In this document: in pieces, positions 51,801-62,741 of the stretch
Layout: each line of letters opens with the position of its first letter
Numbering within the stretch: the stretch's first letter is position 1
Assembly: GCF_037176765.1 (NCBI RefSeq)
Contig: NC_090034.1
Location: 90,180,000-90,243,999, forward strand
Reading direction: 5' to 3'
Origin: Anolis sagrei
Taxonomy: Eukaryota; Chordata; Lepidosauria; Squamata; Anolidae
DNA: 64,000 bases
Notes under the pieces: model-generated
Databases searched by the model: none
The model's input: only the letters and a program-made list of their open reading frames with translations
Told to the model about the DNA's origin: nothing
Program-made: the position numbers and the translations under genes

Positions 51801-54800
51801 CTGTGGACTCAAACAATGATGGATCTGGACCAAAATTGGCAGAAATACTCAACATGCCCAAATGTGAACACTGGTGGAGTTTGGGAGAAATAGACCTTGG
51901 CATTTGGGACTTGTAGTTGCTGGGATTTATAGCTTACTTACAATCACAGCAGGAGGAGGGCTTTTGGCGGGAGGATTCGTCATCTGTTTTCAAAAAGGAA
52001 GAGAAGGACAGACAAGAGAGATCTTCAGCCTTCTCTGCCAAAGAGGTTCCTAAGACCATCAGAAATATGTGTTTTCTGATGGTCTTTGGCGACCCCTCTG
52101 AAACCCTTCTCATCCCCCACCCCAGGGGTCCCAACCCCCAGGTTGAAAAACGCTGCTCTAAGTCTTCAACCAAAAACTCTGTTTTGGTTATTTCAACAAG
52201 GGTGGCATGACTGAATTCTTTAAATATCTACAAAGAAGTCACAGAAAGGAGGGCATACATTCTCTGCTGCTCCAATGGTTAAGAGAAGGTATAACGATTT
52301 TTAGTTACACAAAAGTATATTTTGATTGAAGTTTAGAAGGAACATATTGGTGGTAAGAGCAGTTCCACAATGGAGCCAATTGACTAGAGAGATGCTTGGT
52401 TCTCTTCTCCTGGATGTCTTCAAAACGGTTCTGGGCGGCTACCAGACAGTGAAACTCTAGAAGGATCTCTTCATCCAGAAAGATGTGGGATTTGAGAACC
52501 TAAGAGCTTTCTTCCAACCAAAAGTTGATGATGGCTTATGTTGGAGCATGTAAAAATCAGTTGGCGAGTGTGTTAACTGAAAAATGCAAAGCTCAAAGCT
52601 GGCTGGTTGGGCCATGTTGAGAAGCTAGCTGAGCGTAGGAATTTTGGCAACAGTTACATGAGTAAGTTTTCTGTGCAGGAGCTTGCCAAGACAGTTTGTA
52701 TTTTTGCTTTTTGGCTGCTGAAAAAAGATCCTTGGACACCTAAGGACCATTTGAATCTCTCTCAAAGGATATTGTATGAGTCAAAGCAACTGTTCTCATG
52801 ACTGTATATATGTTGCTCTGCATAACAAAGAGTAAACACCTTATTCTTTACTGATCATCTGCGTGGCATATTTTTTCTCTAGCAAGACAGTGTGCGGATT
52901 GCTAAAGATGTGAACTATGCATGATTTTCGTTTTGCCACAGTTTAGTCATTACAGCATGCTCTCACATTCTCTGTTGTATTCAGCTCCACAGTGTCCTTA
53001 AGAAAACACATTTCAACAACAGTGCTATTGAGGATGCCTTTTTAAATGGGACTGGAGAATTGGCAATGTATGATATTTTAAATTGGATCCAGCTTGATAA
53101 TGGCTCCTTGGTCAGTGTGAACGTTGGGGAAGTCACTCTCCATTCCACAAAAAACTATAGTATCGCCATTAATAAAAATATGACTTTATGGAATGGCAAA
53201 TTCATCCAGGTGAGATGTTTCCAAGAAAATGGGTCTAAGAGTGGGGAACAATGTTAAAGTGATTAAAATAATATTAGATACACAAATATATAAACATTAT
53301 TGGATTTAAAAATCCTCTACCAGCAGGACACACAATGTGGTGATACAAATAAGTTAAATTTCTCTAGGAAATAAAATATTTTGAGTTGACACTGGAAAGT
53401 ACAGTATACAGCAGTGGTAGCCAAAATGTATAGCTAAAGAAGGAATTCCAAATTGCAAATGCGATAAAAAGGGCTTCTCTATTGTGCCTTCATAAGAACT
53501 TCTCTTATCAAAACCACTCAGAAAAAAAGTGTTGGTCCGGGAGCAGTTTTAATGTTAAAGATTTATTTATTTTGTGTCAAAATCATTGCATACAGAAGCA
53601 TAAAACTGATAAAAATAGAAGGAGCACAAGTGGTTAAATAATTTTTGACCAAAACTGGGCAACAGCAACCGCATTATCTGCAGCTTTAAACAATTCTCCC
53701 TTTGTACATGAGGCAGGGGATTGTGGACAACCATTCAGGTGTGGGGTTGTTTGTTCTGCCCCATAGCCGCACAAAGTGGAGGATTCCTCTAGGTAGTGCC
53801 ATTTTGCCAGGTTGTTTTTTGATCTGCCCACTATACTTCTGAGTCTGTTCAGGAACTTCCAATTTGCTCATTCTTGGTTTGCCCTTGGAGACAGACCCTT
53901 GCGAGGAGCCATCCAATTGGGATTTCTTGGTTTAGCTGCCCAGAGGGATGCTCTTGCTGTTGCTGGGAGTACGTTAAGAGGAGTGGTGGTTCTTATGAAG
54001 CATTTCCTTGATTTGAGTCTACTGGGAAGAGGCTGATAGCCATGCAGTGGATGGCTTTCACAGTGTTCAACCTTATTTCTCTCACAGTTAGCAGCAACTT
54101 CCCATCAGAGGTGGGGGACAATGTCAGCTAGCTTGTAGAGTCTATCAACAGGTGTAGGTTTGAAACATCCTGTTTTTATTCTGCATGTTTTGTTCAGTGC
54201 TATGTTCACCTGCTTTGTCTGGACAGACTTGTGTCAAACAAGGCAGCCATACTTAGCATTTGAGCAAGACCAGGCCAGGGTGATGTTCTTATTAATTTTG
54301 GTTCCGCGTCCTATGTGGTGCCAGTAAGTTTCCACAGGATGTTATTTATTTACTATTTATTTACTACACTTTTATCTCGCCCTTTTCAGCCCGAAGGCGA
54401 CTCAGGGCGGCAAACAGACTGGCAATATTAGATGCCAAACACACATAAATACATCATTTAAAACAGGTTAAATCACATAATAAAATTCATAATAAAACAA
54501 TGTATTGTCGAAGGCTTTCATGGCCGGAATCACTGGGTTGTTGTAGGTTTTTCGTCAGGAGAGAATGCCTCTAGATCATGGCCATATAGCCTGGAAAATC
54601 TACAACAACCCATAATAAAACAGTTTAAAACTAAAAAAAAAAAAATCAATGATTTTCGGGTTAAAATCCATGTCCATTTGCATCATTAAGCCATTCCATA
54701 TTCATTCACAATACTGGGTTATCTGGTAATTGTTATCTGGTTATTGTGCTTGGTGTTCATGCAGTGTTCCCTAAATGTTCATGCTTGATCTAAGGTGACA

Positions 54801-56616
54801 CCACGATATTTAGGATGGTAACAATGTTCAAGCTCTTGACTTTCCCAGGTAACTTTCAATTTCCTGTTGGCTTCACGGTTCCATAGGTGGAAAGCACACC
54901 CTTGTGTCTTGGCAAGGCTAGGCTTCAGCTGGTTATCTTTCTAGTAGCTGAAGAGGAGGCTCTTTCTGGGGAAAGATTGAAGATTGAGTAAATACAGTAG
55001 GGCATCCCCGTTTCTTGTAAACGGCTAATCTTTCTAAACCCAAAAGCATTGCTTTTAAACATGTTAAGGATGAAAAGCATTGTTTATATATTTTTGATAA
55101 CTTGTTAATATTGAATCTGTATAGCCACCTCATTCTGTGTGCAGCAATAAATGCTTACCTGGATTCCACAAGATGCCTTTGAAGGCCAACCCCAAGTGTT
55201 GCTTCCAGTGTACTGAATGCCCTAAAGGAGCAATATCCAACCAGTCAGGTAGGCATTGCCAGAGAGTGTTACAATTGGACTTGGTCCCCATGTAAGCTGC
55301 CCCGAGTCCCTTCAGGGGGATGGTGGTGGGATACAAAAATAGTTATTATTATTGTTGTTATTATAATTCCCACAGGCTAACATTACAAAGAAGACATGAC
55401 ACTGTTTCATACATAGATGTGATATGTGATTGTGAATATCTCAGCCAAGGGAAATGTGCAAAGACAAAAGGTCAAACAGGCATGTAGCCGGGGGAGGGGG
55501 GGGGAGGGTCTTCAGCCCCCCCCCCCAATTCTCAGGGTGGTCCGCGAGAATGCCTTACTGGTACATTATTTAAACTGTTATGTTTATTCATATCATGATC
55601 TGATCACTATGATCAATTTATCCCATATGCATGGGGGTATTGGGATAATGATGCAAAAGATCCTGGCTACAGGCCTGGGTCAAATGTTATCTGATTTGTT
55701 TCTTTTAGATATGGATTTCTGTATGAAGTGCAAAGAGGACTTCTATCCAAACAAAGCAAGAAATAAGTGTATACTCAAAAGCATCACTTTTCTATCCTAC
55801 ACAGAACCTTTGGGAATAGTTTCAGTGTCTGTTGCTCTATATTCCTTCCTCCTTTCTGCCCTGGTACTTGCAATGTTCATTAAGCACAGGGATTCTGCCA
55901 TAGTCAAAGCCAACAATCGACATCTCAGCTATATCCTCCTCTCTTCCCTCATGCTGTGTTTCCTCTGTTCTTTGCTCTTCATTGGTCAACCAAGGAAAAT
56001 GACCTGCCTTCTTCGACAGACAGCCTTTGGGATCATTTTCTCTGTCTCTCTTGCTACCATCTTGGCCAAAACCATTACCGTGGTTCTGGCCTTCAAGGCC
56101 ACAAAACCAGGCAGCGGTACACGGAAATGGCTGAGACCTAGACTTTCATATTTCTTTATAATGGTCTGTTCTCTTATTCAGACTGTCATTTGCATGGTCT
56201 GGCTGGGAACCTCCCCTCCATTCCCAGATGCTGATTTCTACTCAGAGCCTGGACACATCATCCTGGAGTGCAATGAAAGCTCACCTGCTGCACTCTACTC
56301 CATTCTGGGCTACATGGGTCTCTTGGCTTTGGTGAGCTTCATTGTGGCTTTCCTTGCCAGGAAGCTCCCTGACAGGTTCAATGAAGCCAAGTTCATCACT
56401 TTCAGCATGTTGGTTTTCTGCATTGTCTGGATGGCCTTCATCCCAACGTACCTCAGCACTAAGGGGAAATATATGGTGGCTGTGGAGATCTTCTCTATTT
56501 TGACCTCTGGAGTTGGGTTACTTGGCTGCATCTTTCTACCTAAGTCTTATGTCATTCTACTGCATCTAGATAGGAACCAAAAAGTGCAAATAACTAGCAA
56601 ATATTTCCACAAATAA
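45268..56616 (+). CDS. Vomeronasal type-2 receptor, V2R-2 (complete)
   Basis: Class C GPCR, close paralogue of V2R-1. Exons: 45268-45482, 46863-47256, 49129-49926, 52985-53209, 55125-55248, 55709-56616; 2664 bases, 887 residues, no stop. The start was chosen because it aligns in all three copies (gccATG); an in-frame ATG at 45229 would add 13 polar residues before the signal peptide and has no counterpart in V2R-1. Domains: signal peptide, flytrap, cysteine linker ([18 protein letters not shown]), seven helices. The Tyr/Gly-rich insertion differs ([15 protein letters not shown]). Exon 3 is three codons shorter than in V2R-1. Introns carry hAT, SPIN, LINE and L2 insertions. It appears functional. 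Confidence 0.93.
45848..46526 (+). mobile_element. SPIN-type hAT, in V2R-2 intron 1
   Basis: It starts near tttctcaaacttcctaatac and ends ccacgttgagaaactctg, with repeated interior units like the other copies. No target duplication is visible. A Penelope-like fragment follows directly, so the right flank has been altered. Confidence 0.7.
46531..46745 (-). mobile_element. Penelope-like terminal fragment in V2R-2 intron 1
   Basis: Contains gtggccaattgaaaccttca, cagatatataaatc and tctgagggtgcctgcc, the family terminal module. It ends about 120 bases before exon 2. Confidence 0.65.
46863..47256 (+). CDS. V2R-2 exon 2
   Basis: 394 bases from ccaacag to CCACAG/GTAAGA. Same length as in V2R-1; it includes [19 protein letters not shown] and [13 protein letters not shown]. 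Confidence 0.92.
47495..47815 (+). mobile_element. SPIN-type hAT left part, in V2R-2 intron 2
   Basis: Starts with ctccttaatacagctcctca and runs through one interior unit to aacagaaaatactgg. Truncated. It is followed at 47812-47885 by a piece of the foldback MITE (agtgtggactcagataatcc). Confidence 0.65.
48385..48620 (+). mobile_element. Degraded tRNA-derived SINE in V2R-2 intron 2
   Basis: A B-box-like ggcagttcaagcc with gatagttattcaaaa-like body and a gtagataaacaggta stretch resembles an old Sauria-type SINE. It is followed by an L2-like tail near 48770-48845 and an (att)n run to 48885. Confidence 0.5.
49129..49926 (+). CDS. V2R-2 exon 3
   Basis: 798 bases from ttcacag to TGGCAG/GTGAGT. 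It includes [43 protein letters not shown]. Confidence 0.93.
50021..50330. mobile_element. hAT nonautonomous element in V2R-2 intron 3
   Basis: The ends caggggtcctcaaacta and aagtttgtggatccctg are inverse complements. The flanks atctagca and atctaaca form an 8-bp target repeat with one mismatch. The family recurs at 56993-57852 and 61663-62011. Confidence 0.75.
50463..51097. mobile_element. Second hAT-like element with a nested palindrome
   Basis: The ends tagtggttcccaatctgtgg and aggtgggaaccactg are inverse complements. Flanks ccctaaga and ccccaaaa agree at 6 of 8 positions. Inside, 50588-50765 is a separate foldback (cacactagagaaaaaa to tctctctagtgtgatga). Confidence 0.6.
51418..52155 (+). 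mobile_element. SPIN-type hAT with 8-bp TSD, in V2R-2 intron 3
   Basis: A 738-bp element, ends cagtgtttctcaacc and ggttgaaaaacgctg, flanked by perfect ctctaagt repeats. About 105 bp near 51948-52055 (aggaggagggcttttggcgg onward) is not found in the other copies and replaces part of the interior. Confidence 0.85.
52490..52870. repeat. Unclassified repeat in V2R-2 intron 3
   Basis: Related to 35780-36120. It ends about 115 bases before exon 4. No open frame or inverted ends were found. Confidence 0.4.
52985..53209 (+). CDS. V2R-2 exon 4
   Basis: 225 bases from attcag to ATCCAG/GTGAGA. It encodes [32 protein letters not shown] and [10 protein letters not shown]. Confidence 0.92.
53600..54960 (-). 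mobile_element. LINE fragment in V2R-2 intron 4, antisense
   Basis: Minus-strand pieces include [35 protein letters not shown]-like and [15 protein letters not shown]-like segments, the same family as 8992-9764 and 33890-34740. It is interrupted by an L2-like tail at 54345-54498 and a Penelope-like fragment at 54500-54612. Confidence 0.65.
54345..54612 (-). mobile_element. L2-like tail and Penelope-like fragment nested in LINE
   Basis: 54345-54498 has atctcgcccttttcagcccg and cgactcagggcggcaaa. 54500-54612 has gtattgtcgaaggctttcat and ggccatatagcctggaaaat. Both lie within the LINE at 53600-54960. Confidence 0.65.
55125..55248 (+). CDS. V2R-2 exon 5 (cysteine-rich)
   Basis: 124 bases from gtatag to GTCAG/GTAGGC. 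It encodes [15 protein letters not shown] and [18 protein letters not shown]. Confidence 0.93.
55270..55365 (+). mobile_element. L2-like LINE tail in V2R-2 intron 5
   Basis: Contains gtaagctgccccgagtccct and gatggtggtgggatacaaa, followed by (att)n. Confidence 0.55.
55709..56616 (+). CDS. V2R-2 exon 6 (seven-helix domain)
   Basis: 908 bases from cttttag to TAA. It starts [17 protein letters not shown]; the helices and the [20 protein letters not shown] end are nearly those of V2R-1. Confidence 0.94.
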
Positions 56617-56960
56617 TAAAGAGAAATGGATCTGAAACATTCTGATTTAGCAATGAAGTTCAAGTGGGGAAGGAGGTTCAAATAATGTGTATTGTTAAGT
56701 TACATTCAAATCTTGACAGTTATGGTGGTGAAGCTTTTAAAATGTTCTCTGTATTTTTTTCAAATTCTTCAAAATGTGTTTCAGTGTTTTATTGCTGTTG
56801 AGACTTCTTCTGCACATTTAATTGAATTAAAATATGGATCTCTTGCTATAAGTGAATGAAATGTCATAACCGTTTCTCACTGCAGCTCAATGTGGGAGCA
56901 AAACATTGACATGATAGGTCATGATATCTCATTTTCCCTTTCCCACTCTCATTTCATTGA
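56617..56960. other. 3' flank of V2R-2
   Basis: Probable 3'UTR. An AATAAA overlaps the stop region. No repeat is recognised. Confidence 0.35.
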
Positions 56961-56992
56961 CTAGGAGCCCCCGGTGGTGCAATGGGTTAAAC

Positions 56993-57852
56993 CAGGGGTT
57001 CTCAAACTAAGGCCTGTGGGCCAGATGTGGCCCTCCAAGGTTATTTATTTATTTATTTACCATATTTACATACCGCCCCTCTCATCCCGAAGGTGACTCG
57101 AGGTGCTTTACAGTTGGCAGTAAATGCCCCCAAACAACATAAAATACAGTTTAAAACATTACATATAAAATAAACCTTATAATAACAATAAACCAATAAA
57201 AGCCATAAAACACAAGTCCTCAGCGTCTCATCACTAAAGTCATTTTCCGTCCCATTGTCCAATCATTCCGTGGATCTCAATTAGTCTGTTACACCATGAC
57301 TGCAAATGCCTGCTCAAACAGGCAGGTTTTGACTCTCTTTCAAAATGTTAGGAGGGAGGGGGTGTTCCATAGCTGAGGGGCCACTGCTGAGAAGGCCCTG
57401 TCTTTCATTCCCGCCAATCGCATCTCCGAAGGGGGAGGGACTGCGAGCAGGGCCTTTCCAGATGATCTTAAGCGCCTAGATAGTTCATAGGGAGAGATGC
57501 GTTCGGACAGGTAAACTGGGCGGCCCCTGGTCTAAACTTTAGACTTAAGGTTAACCTAAGTCTGAAACAACTTCAAGTCACATAACAACAACAACAACAA
57601 TAATCTGAATTAACTTGACTATCTTATCAGCCAAAAGCAAGCCCACCATTCCCAATAATGTACTTTTATGTTGGTAAAAATTGTTCATCATTTCACATAC
57701 TGTATTGTCATCTCATGTTTTTTGCAGTGCATACAATATATCTGCAGTGTGCATAGGAATTTGTCCATGTTTTTCTCAAAATATAGTCCGGCCCTCCAAC
57801 AGTGTGAAGGTCAGTGAACTGGCCCTCTGCTTTAAAAGTTTGAGGATCACCG
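56993..57852. mobile_element. hAT nonautonomous element inside SINE, 8-bp TSD
   Basis: The ends caggggttctcaaacta and agtttgaggatcaccg sit between perfect ggttaaac repeats. It is itself interrupted by an L2-like segment (about 57040-57530). Confidence 0.8.
57040..57530 (-). mobile_element. L2-like LINE 3' end inside hAT
   Basis: The run (ttta)n, ataccgcccctctcatcccg, then minus-strand codons for the RAFSAVAPQLWN-like L2 end near 57360-57400. It is the innermost of three nested insertions. Confidence 0.65.
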
Positions 57853-58289
57853 GGTTAAACCCTTGTACCAGCAGGGCCACAGACTGACAGATTAGAGGTT
57901 CGAATCTGGGAGAGTGTGGATGAGCTCCCTCTGTAAGCTCCAGGTCCCCATGCGGGGACATGAGAGAAGCCTCCTACAAGAAACATCAAAACATCCAGGC
58001 ATTCCCTGGGCAATGTCCTTGCAGTCGGCCAATTCTCTCACACCAGAAGCAACTTGCAGTTTCTCAAGTCGCTCCTGACATGGAAAAAAACCCCTTAATT
58101 GATTGTTCAAAACTGACAAAATAATTTGTTACTTTTATGGATAGAAATTCTTTTCCTAGTTTTGAATTTAATAAAAAATCAATCTTTTTTCTTGCAATCA
58201 CACAAATCAGATATATTGTTGTTCTTGTTAACCAGGAATTGGTTCCTAAAAAAATATTTTAAAATTCAAATGGTCCAGAAAATCTTCTG

Positions 58290-59885
58290 AAACTTTGCTG
58301 AATATGTGTTTTTGTGCATTGGCATGTCTTTGTCCCTGGCAGTTCAAAGACATACCTAGGTACATCAGTTTAACAACTGAGAGCCCTAGTTTCCTTGTAT
58401 GAATGCTGGTGAAAATCACATTTCAAAAGGTTGTGACTTCTTTTTTTGTATATATGTTTTATTTTATTAGAAATACAAAAGGGGGCGGGTAAGGTGGTAT
58501 GGGGATATGTGGATATAGGAAAGGGGGGAGTAGGAAAAAAAGGAGAGGTACCTTCTACAGGTAAAGTGGGAGAACAATAATATGATAGAAAAGTAGGAAA
58601 ATAAGAGAAAAATAAAAGCAAAGAAAGAAAAAAATAAAAAAGATTAAAAAAATTACAAAAAAAGATTTCTGGTGACTTTCTTCTAGTTCATTGTGGCTTA
58701 TGTTTATCTGTGTGAAAATGTTCTGTGTTGAGGGTAAAAAGTAAAAATAAATGAATTAGATGTTCAATAAAATAGATCTATCTTCTTGTTTTTCCATCAA
58801 AAAGAAAAGAAGTAGTGTCTTTTAATATTTTGTTTATTGTCCTTTTTTTCATATTCCTCAAATTTGGACCAGTCTGTGTGCCTGATCGGGTTTCCTGAAT
58901 TTTTCTTTAATAAAAAAGTTAATTTAAAGGCAAATATATTTTAAGGGAGAGTATATGTTTTTGGCAATGGAAGGAACACTTCTGAAACTCTGCTGAATAT
59001 GTATTTTGTTGTATATGTATTTTGTGCATTGGCATGTCTTTGTCCCTGGCAGTTCAAAGACATACCTAGGTACATACCTAGAATGGGGGAGGCCTGGCTC
59101 GAGAGCAGTACGCATGAAAAAGATCTTGGAGTCCTCATGGACAACAAGTTAAACATGAGCCAACAATGTGATGTGGCGGCAAAAGAAGCCAATGGGATTT
59201 TGGCCTGCATCAATAGGAGCATAGTGTCTAGATCTAAGGAAGTAATGCTACCCCTCTATTCCGCTTTGCTTAGACCACACCTGGAATATTGTGTCCAATT
59301 CTGGGCACCACAATTCAAGAGAGATATTGACAAGCTGGAATGTGTCCAGAGGAGGGCGACTAAAATGATCAAGGGTCTGGAGAACAAGCCCTATGAGGAG
59401 CGGCTTAAGGAGCTGGGCATGTTTAGCCTGAAGAAGAGAAGGCTGAGAGGAGATATGATAGCCATGTATAAATATGTGAGAGGAAGCCACAGGGAGGAGG
59501 GAGCAAGCTTGTTTACTGCTTCCTTGGAGACTAGGACACGGAACAATGGCTTCAAACTACAAGAGAGGAAATTCCATCTGAACACGAGGAAGAACTTCCT
59601 GACTGTGAGAGCCGTTCAGCAGTGGAACTCACTGCCCCAGAGTGTGGTGGAGGCTCCTTCTTTAGAAGCTTTTAAACAGAGACTGGATGGCCATCTGTCA
59701 GGGGTGATTTGAATGCAATATTCCTGCTTCTTGGCAGGGGGTTGGATGGGATGGCCCATGAGGTCTCTTCCAACTCTTTGATTCTATGATTCTATGATTC
59801 TACATCAGTTTAACAACTGAGAGACCTAGTTGCCTTGCATGAATGCTGGTGAACATCACGTTTCAAAAGGTTGTGACTTCTAACA
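58290..59885 (+). repeat. Local direct duplication, second copy split by CR1
   Basis: A segment starting cttctgaaac and including gtgcattggcatgtctttgt, ggcagttcaaagacatacct and tcagtttaacaactgagag occurs at about 58288-58440 and again at 58979-59070 plus 59803-59885. The second copy is interrupted by the CR1. The 540 bases between are AT-rich with no recognised repeat. Confidence 0.75.
59071..59805 (+). mobile_element. CR1 LINE 3' end, best preserved
   Basis: A single open stretch to 59712 covers the last 210 or so residues of CR1 ORF2: [75 protein letters not shown]. It ends with (gattctat)n. It is 5'-truncated, but the intact frame makes it the youngest CR1 here. A short tacat repeat may be its target duplication. 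Confidence 0.88.
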
Positions 59886-60039
59886 AGGCCATACTTTTCC
59901 AGTGACCAGTGGTTTTTCCAAAAAGCTGATGAATCTCATTTCCCAGATGGTTATGGAAATTCACATTTTCCAAAAGATTCTGTATGTTACTCTGTTTGTT
60001 AGGGAGAGTGTGAGGGATCTATTCGTTAAGACCTGAAAA

Positions 60040-60510
60040 CACGATAAAGAAACAGAAGGACCAGTCTCAAAAAACCCCCTAAAGCCTGGTGCCTTAGAGA
60101 CACATGGAGTCAGGGATTCAGGAATTACAAATTATGCAGTTACTTCTACCAGGTGGCAAAGCAAAAAACACTAACATGTTTGTCCATTTTGCATCAATAA
60201 CTCCAGGCAGGGAACAGCTCAGATTGAAATCACTGGAGTTAGCATCTGCCAAGGGACAGGTGGAATGAGTATGATCATCCTTTGTCCATGCACTTGGGGC
60301 AATTTATTCTATCAGCACCTTAAAAAACAATTGGGAATCTCATAAACACACCAGTGCCACTCAAATCTGGGTTCCACAGAAGGGATTAGGTGAATTAGGT
60401 CTCAATGTGTCATTACTGTGGTGCCTCGGACAGGAGTAAAACACTGAAAAGGAGAATCCAACTGAGGAGGAGATGAAATCTGAGTTGCAGCCATTGGAGA
60501 TGCTTTTGCC
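60040..60510 (+). promoter_or_regulatory. Shared upstream region of V2R-3
   Basis: It aligns with 44745-45267. An ATG at about 60474 opens a short upstream frame overlapping the receptor start in another frame, which might lower translation; V2R-1 lacks it. Confidence 0.4.
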
Positions 60511-60716
60511 ATGCTCTTCCTGGTTTTCATCATATTGCTTCTACCTCGTGTGGCAGGGACATCTCTTTGTCAACTGAAGAGATCCTATGCAGAGGGTTAC
60601 TACAAAGATGGGGATCTTATTATTGGTGGAGTGCTGTCTTTGACTCAGCAAATTATTCTAAGAAAAGATTATAAAGTACGTCCTGAGGAGGTTTATCCGT
60701 ACACAGTGCAAACAGA
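60511..60716 (+). CDS. Vomeronasal type-2 receptor, V2R-3, exon 1 only
   Basis: 206 bases: signal peptide [16 protein letters not shown], then [19 protein letters not shown] and [12 protein letters not shown], donor CAGA/GTAAGT in the same phase as the other copies. It is three residues shorter than the other first exons, just after the signal peptide. Sequence at the far right (63890-64000) matches the part of V2R-1 and V2R-2 introns just before exon 2, so exon 2 should lie within about 100 bases beyond the window. Whether the gene is whole cannot be told. Confidence 0.85.
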
Positions 60717-60886
60717 GTAAGTATTCAATTTCTTATGAGTTGGTAGGAGAACTAAATCTTCTGACAGCACAAAAGGAAGTCTGAAGCAGGGATTCAAGAA
60801 TCCAACTTTTGGCACTTTGATTCCTGTAACATCATCCCTCTGAGCTTTTAACTTGGTGGCCAGACCAGATTTTAGACCTTCTATAG

Positions 60887-61622
60887 GAGTGTTTCTCAAC
60901 CTTCCTAAGGCCGCGACCCCTTAACACAGTTCCTCATGTTGTGGTAACTCCCAACCATAAAATTATTTTTGTTGCTACTTCATAACTGTAATTTTTCTAC
61001 TGTTATGAATCATAATGTAAATATATGTTATGCCGGATGTATTTTCATTCACTGGACCAAATTTGGGACAGATATCTGTTAAATCAAAATTTGAATACTG
61101 GTGGGGTTGGGGGCATTGATTTTGTCATTTGGGAGCCATAATTGCTGGGATTTATAGTTAACCTACAATCAAAGAGCATTCTGAACTACACCAATGATGG
61201 AATTGAACCAAACTTGGCACACTGAACTCCCATGACCAACAGAAAATGCTGGAAGGGTTTGGTGGGCATTGACCTTGAGTTTTGGAGTTGTAGTTCACTT
61301 ACACCCAGAGAGCACTGTGGACTCAAACAATGATGGATCTGGACCAAAGTTGGTATGAATAGTCAACATGCCCAAATGTGAACCCTGGTGGAGTTTGGGG
61401 GAAATAGACCTTGACATTTGGGAGCTGTAGTTGCTGGGATTGATAGTTAATCCCAGTTATAATCAAAGAGCATTCCGAATCCTGCCAATGATAGAATTGG
61501 GCCAAACTTCCCACACAGAATCCCCGTAACCAATAGAAAATACTGTGTTTTCTGATGGTCTTTGGTGACTCCTCATGACACCCCCCCCGCAAAGGTCCAG
61601 AACCCCAGGTTGATAAATGCTG
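60887..61622 (+). mobile_element. SPIN-type hAT with 8-bp TSD, in V2R-3 intron 1
   Basis: A 736-bp element flanked by perfect ttctatag repeats. The left end gtttctcaaccttcctaagg, cctcatgttgtggtaactcc is SPIN-like. The interior contains two related units of about 200 bp. Confidence 0.85.
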
Positions 61623-61662
61623 TTCTATAGGATACATTTCAATTTATGATAATGGTCTAAGT

Positions 61663-62011
61663 CAGGGGTCCTCAAACTTTTTTAAAAGAGGGCCAGGTCA
61701 CAGTCCCTCAAACTGTTGGAGGGTTGGATTATAATTTGAAGAAAAAAAACATGAATTCCTATGCACACTACACATACCTTATTTGTAGTGCAAAAAAACC
61801 CCCCACCTAACAACAGTATAATAATTAAAATTAAGAACAATTTTAACAAATATAAACTTATTAGTATTTCAGTGGGAAGTGTGGGCCTGCTTTTGGCTGA
61901 TGAGATAGGATTGTTGTTGTTGTTGTGTGCTTGCAAATCATTTCAGACTTGGGTTGACTCTGAACGAGGGCCGGCTAAATGACCTTAGAGGCCTTAGTTT
62001 GAGGACCCCTG
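61663..62011. mobile_element. hAT nonautonomous element, 8-bp TSD, in V2R-3 intron 1
   Basis: A 349-bp element, ends caggggtcctcaaactt and agtttgaggacccctg, flanked by perfect gtctaagt repeats. Same family as 50021-50330. Confidence 0.85.
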
Positions 62012-62019
62012 GTCTAAGT

Positions 62020-62640
62020 TGTGTCATCTCCTAGAAAGGACTGAAAGTGGCTGGCTTAACATTGTAACCAAATCAAACTACCCAGCTCTCTAGAATTTCT
62101 TTCTTCTATTCTGTTGTGGGAGCTGGAGCAATTTCGGTTGACATAAAAATAATGAGTCATAGTGAGGATAGTTCTCTTCTTGGAGGTGCTTTCTATCCAA
62201 AGCACTATTTTGTCTATATTACCCTATCACAGAGAAGCAGACATTCCCAATTAAGAACTAAGCCCTAGGTAGCAAACTGAGAAGGCACATGGATACTTCA
62301 TCAGACAGATAGAAGTTTTAGCCTTCCTCAAACAGAAATGGATAATCAGATGAGAAAACATACTTTTTGGGTAGGATGGAGTTTTATGTGTCACTCAGTC
62401 CTCCATTCCCTGTGCTAATCTGCCATAGGAAATTGTGGTGCATTAATAACAATAATGCTTTATCTATAGCCCGCCCTATCTCCCTGAGGGCTGTCCTATC
62501 ACTAATGTTTAAGTAAGACTTAATGAGGAAAATATAAGAGATTGTAGTGGATTTCTCAAGCAGAGCATCTAATGTGTTAGGCAAAAGTTTGAACAGCTGA
62601 CAAGCCCACTCCATCATTACCCTGAACAGAGAACTAGCAG
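62020..62640. other. Unassigned part of V2R-3 intron 1
   Basis: No gene; a short stretch near 62450-62490 resembles a degraded L2 tail in reverse. Otherwise nothing is recognised. Confidence 0.35.
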
Positions 62641-62644
62641 AGAA

Positions 62645-62738
62645 TGGGTTGCTGTGAGTTTTCTGGGCTGTATGATCATGTTCCAAAAGCCTTTACTCCT
62701 GATGTTTCACTCACATCTGTGGCAGGCATCCTGATTAG
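62645..62738 (+). mobile_element. Penelope-like terminal fragment
   Basis: Contains gttgctgtgagttttctggg and atctgtggcaggcatcctga. It directly precedes the L2-like LINE. Confidence 0.6.
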
Positions 62739-62741
62739 CAA

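Larger units (their letters stand above)
56964..58085 (+). mobile_element. tRNA-derived SINE split by a hAT element
   Basis: The head gagcccccggtggtgcaatg (56965-56992) and the rest (57853-58085, B-box aggttcgaatctggg, tail tcaagtcgctcctgacat) are one SINE of the second family, separated by the hAT at 56993-57852. Confidence 0.75.

Noticed and set aside
55493-55530. G/C homopolymer pair 180 bases before V2R-2 exon 6 as a regulatory hairpin
   Set aside because: It looks like the end of an unnamed transposon or an assembly-prone homopolymer; no further support.
59071-59712. Open frame of over 200 codons as a host gene
   Set aside because: It is CR1 ORF2 C-terminus with the CR1 3' repeat directly after.
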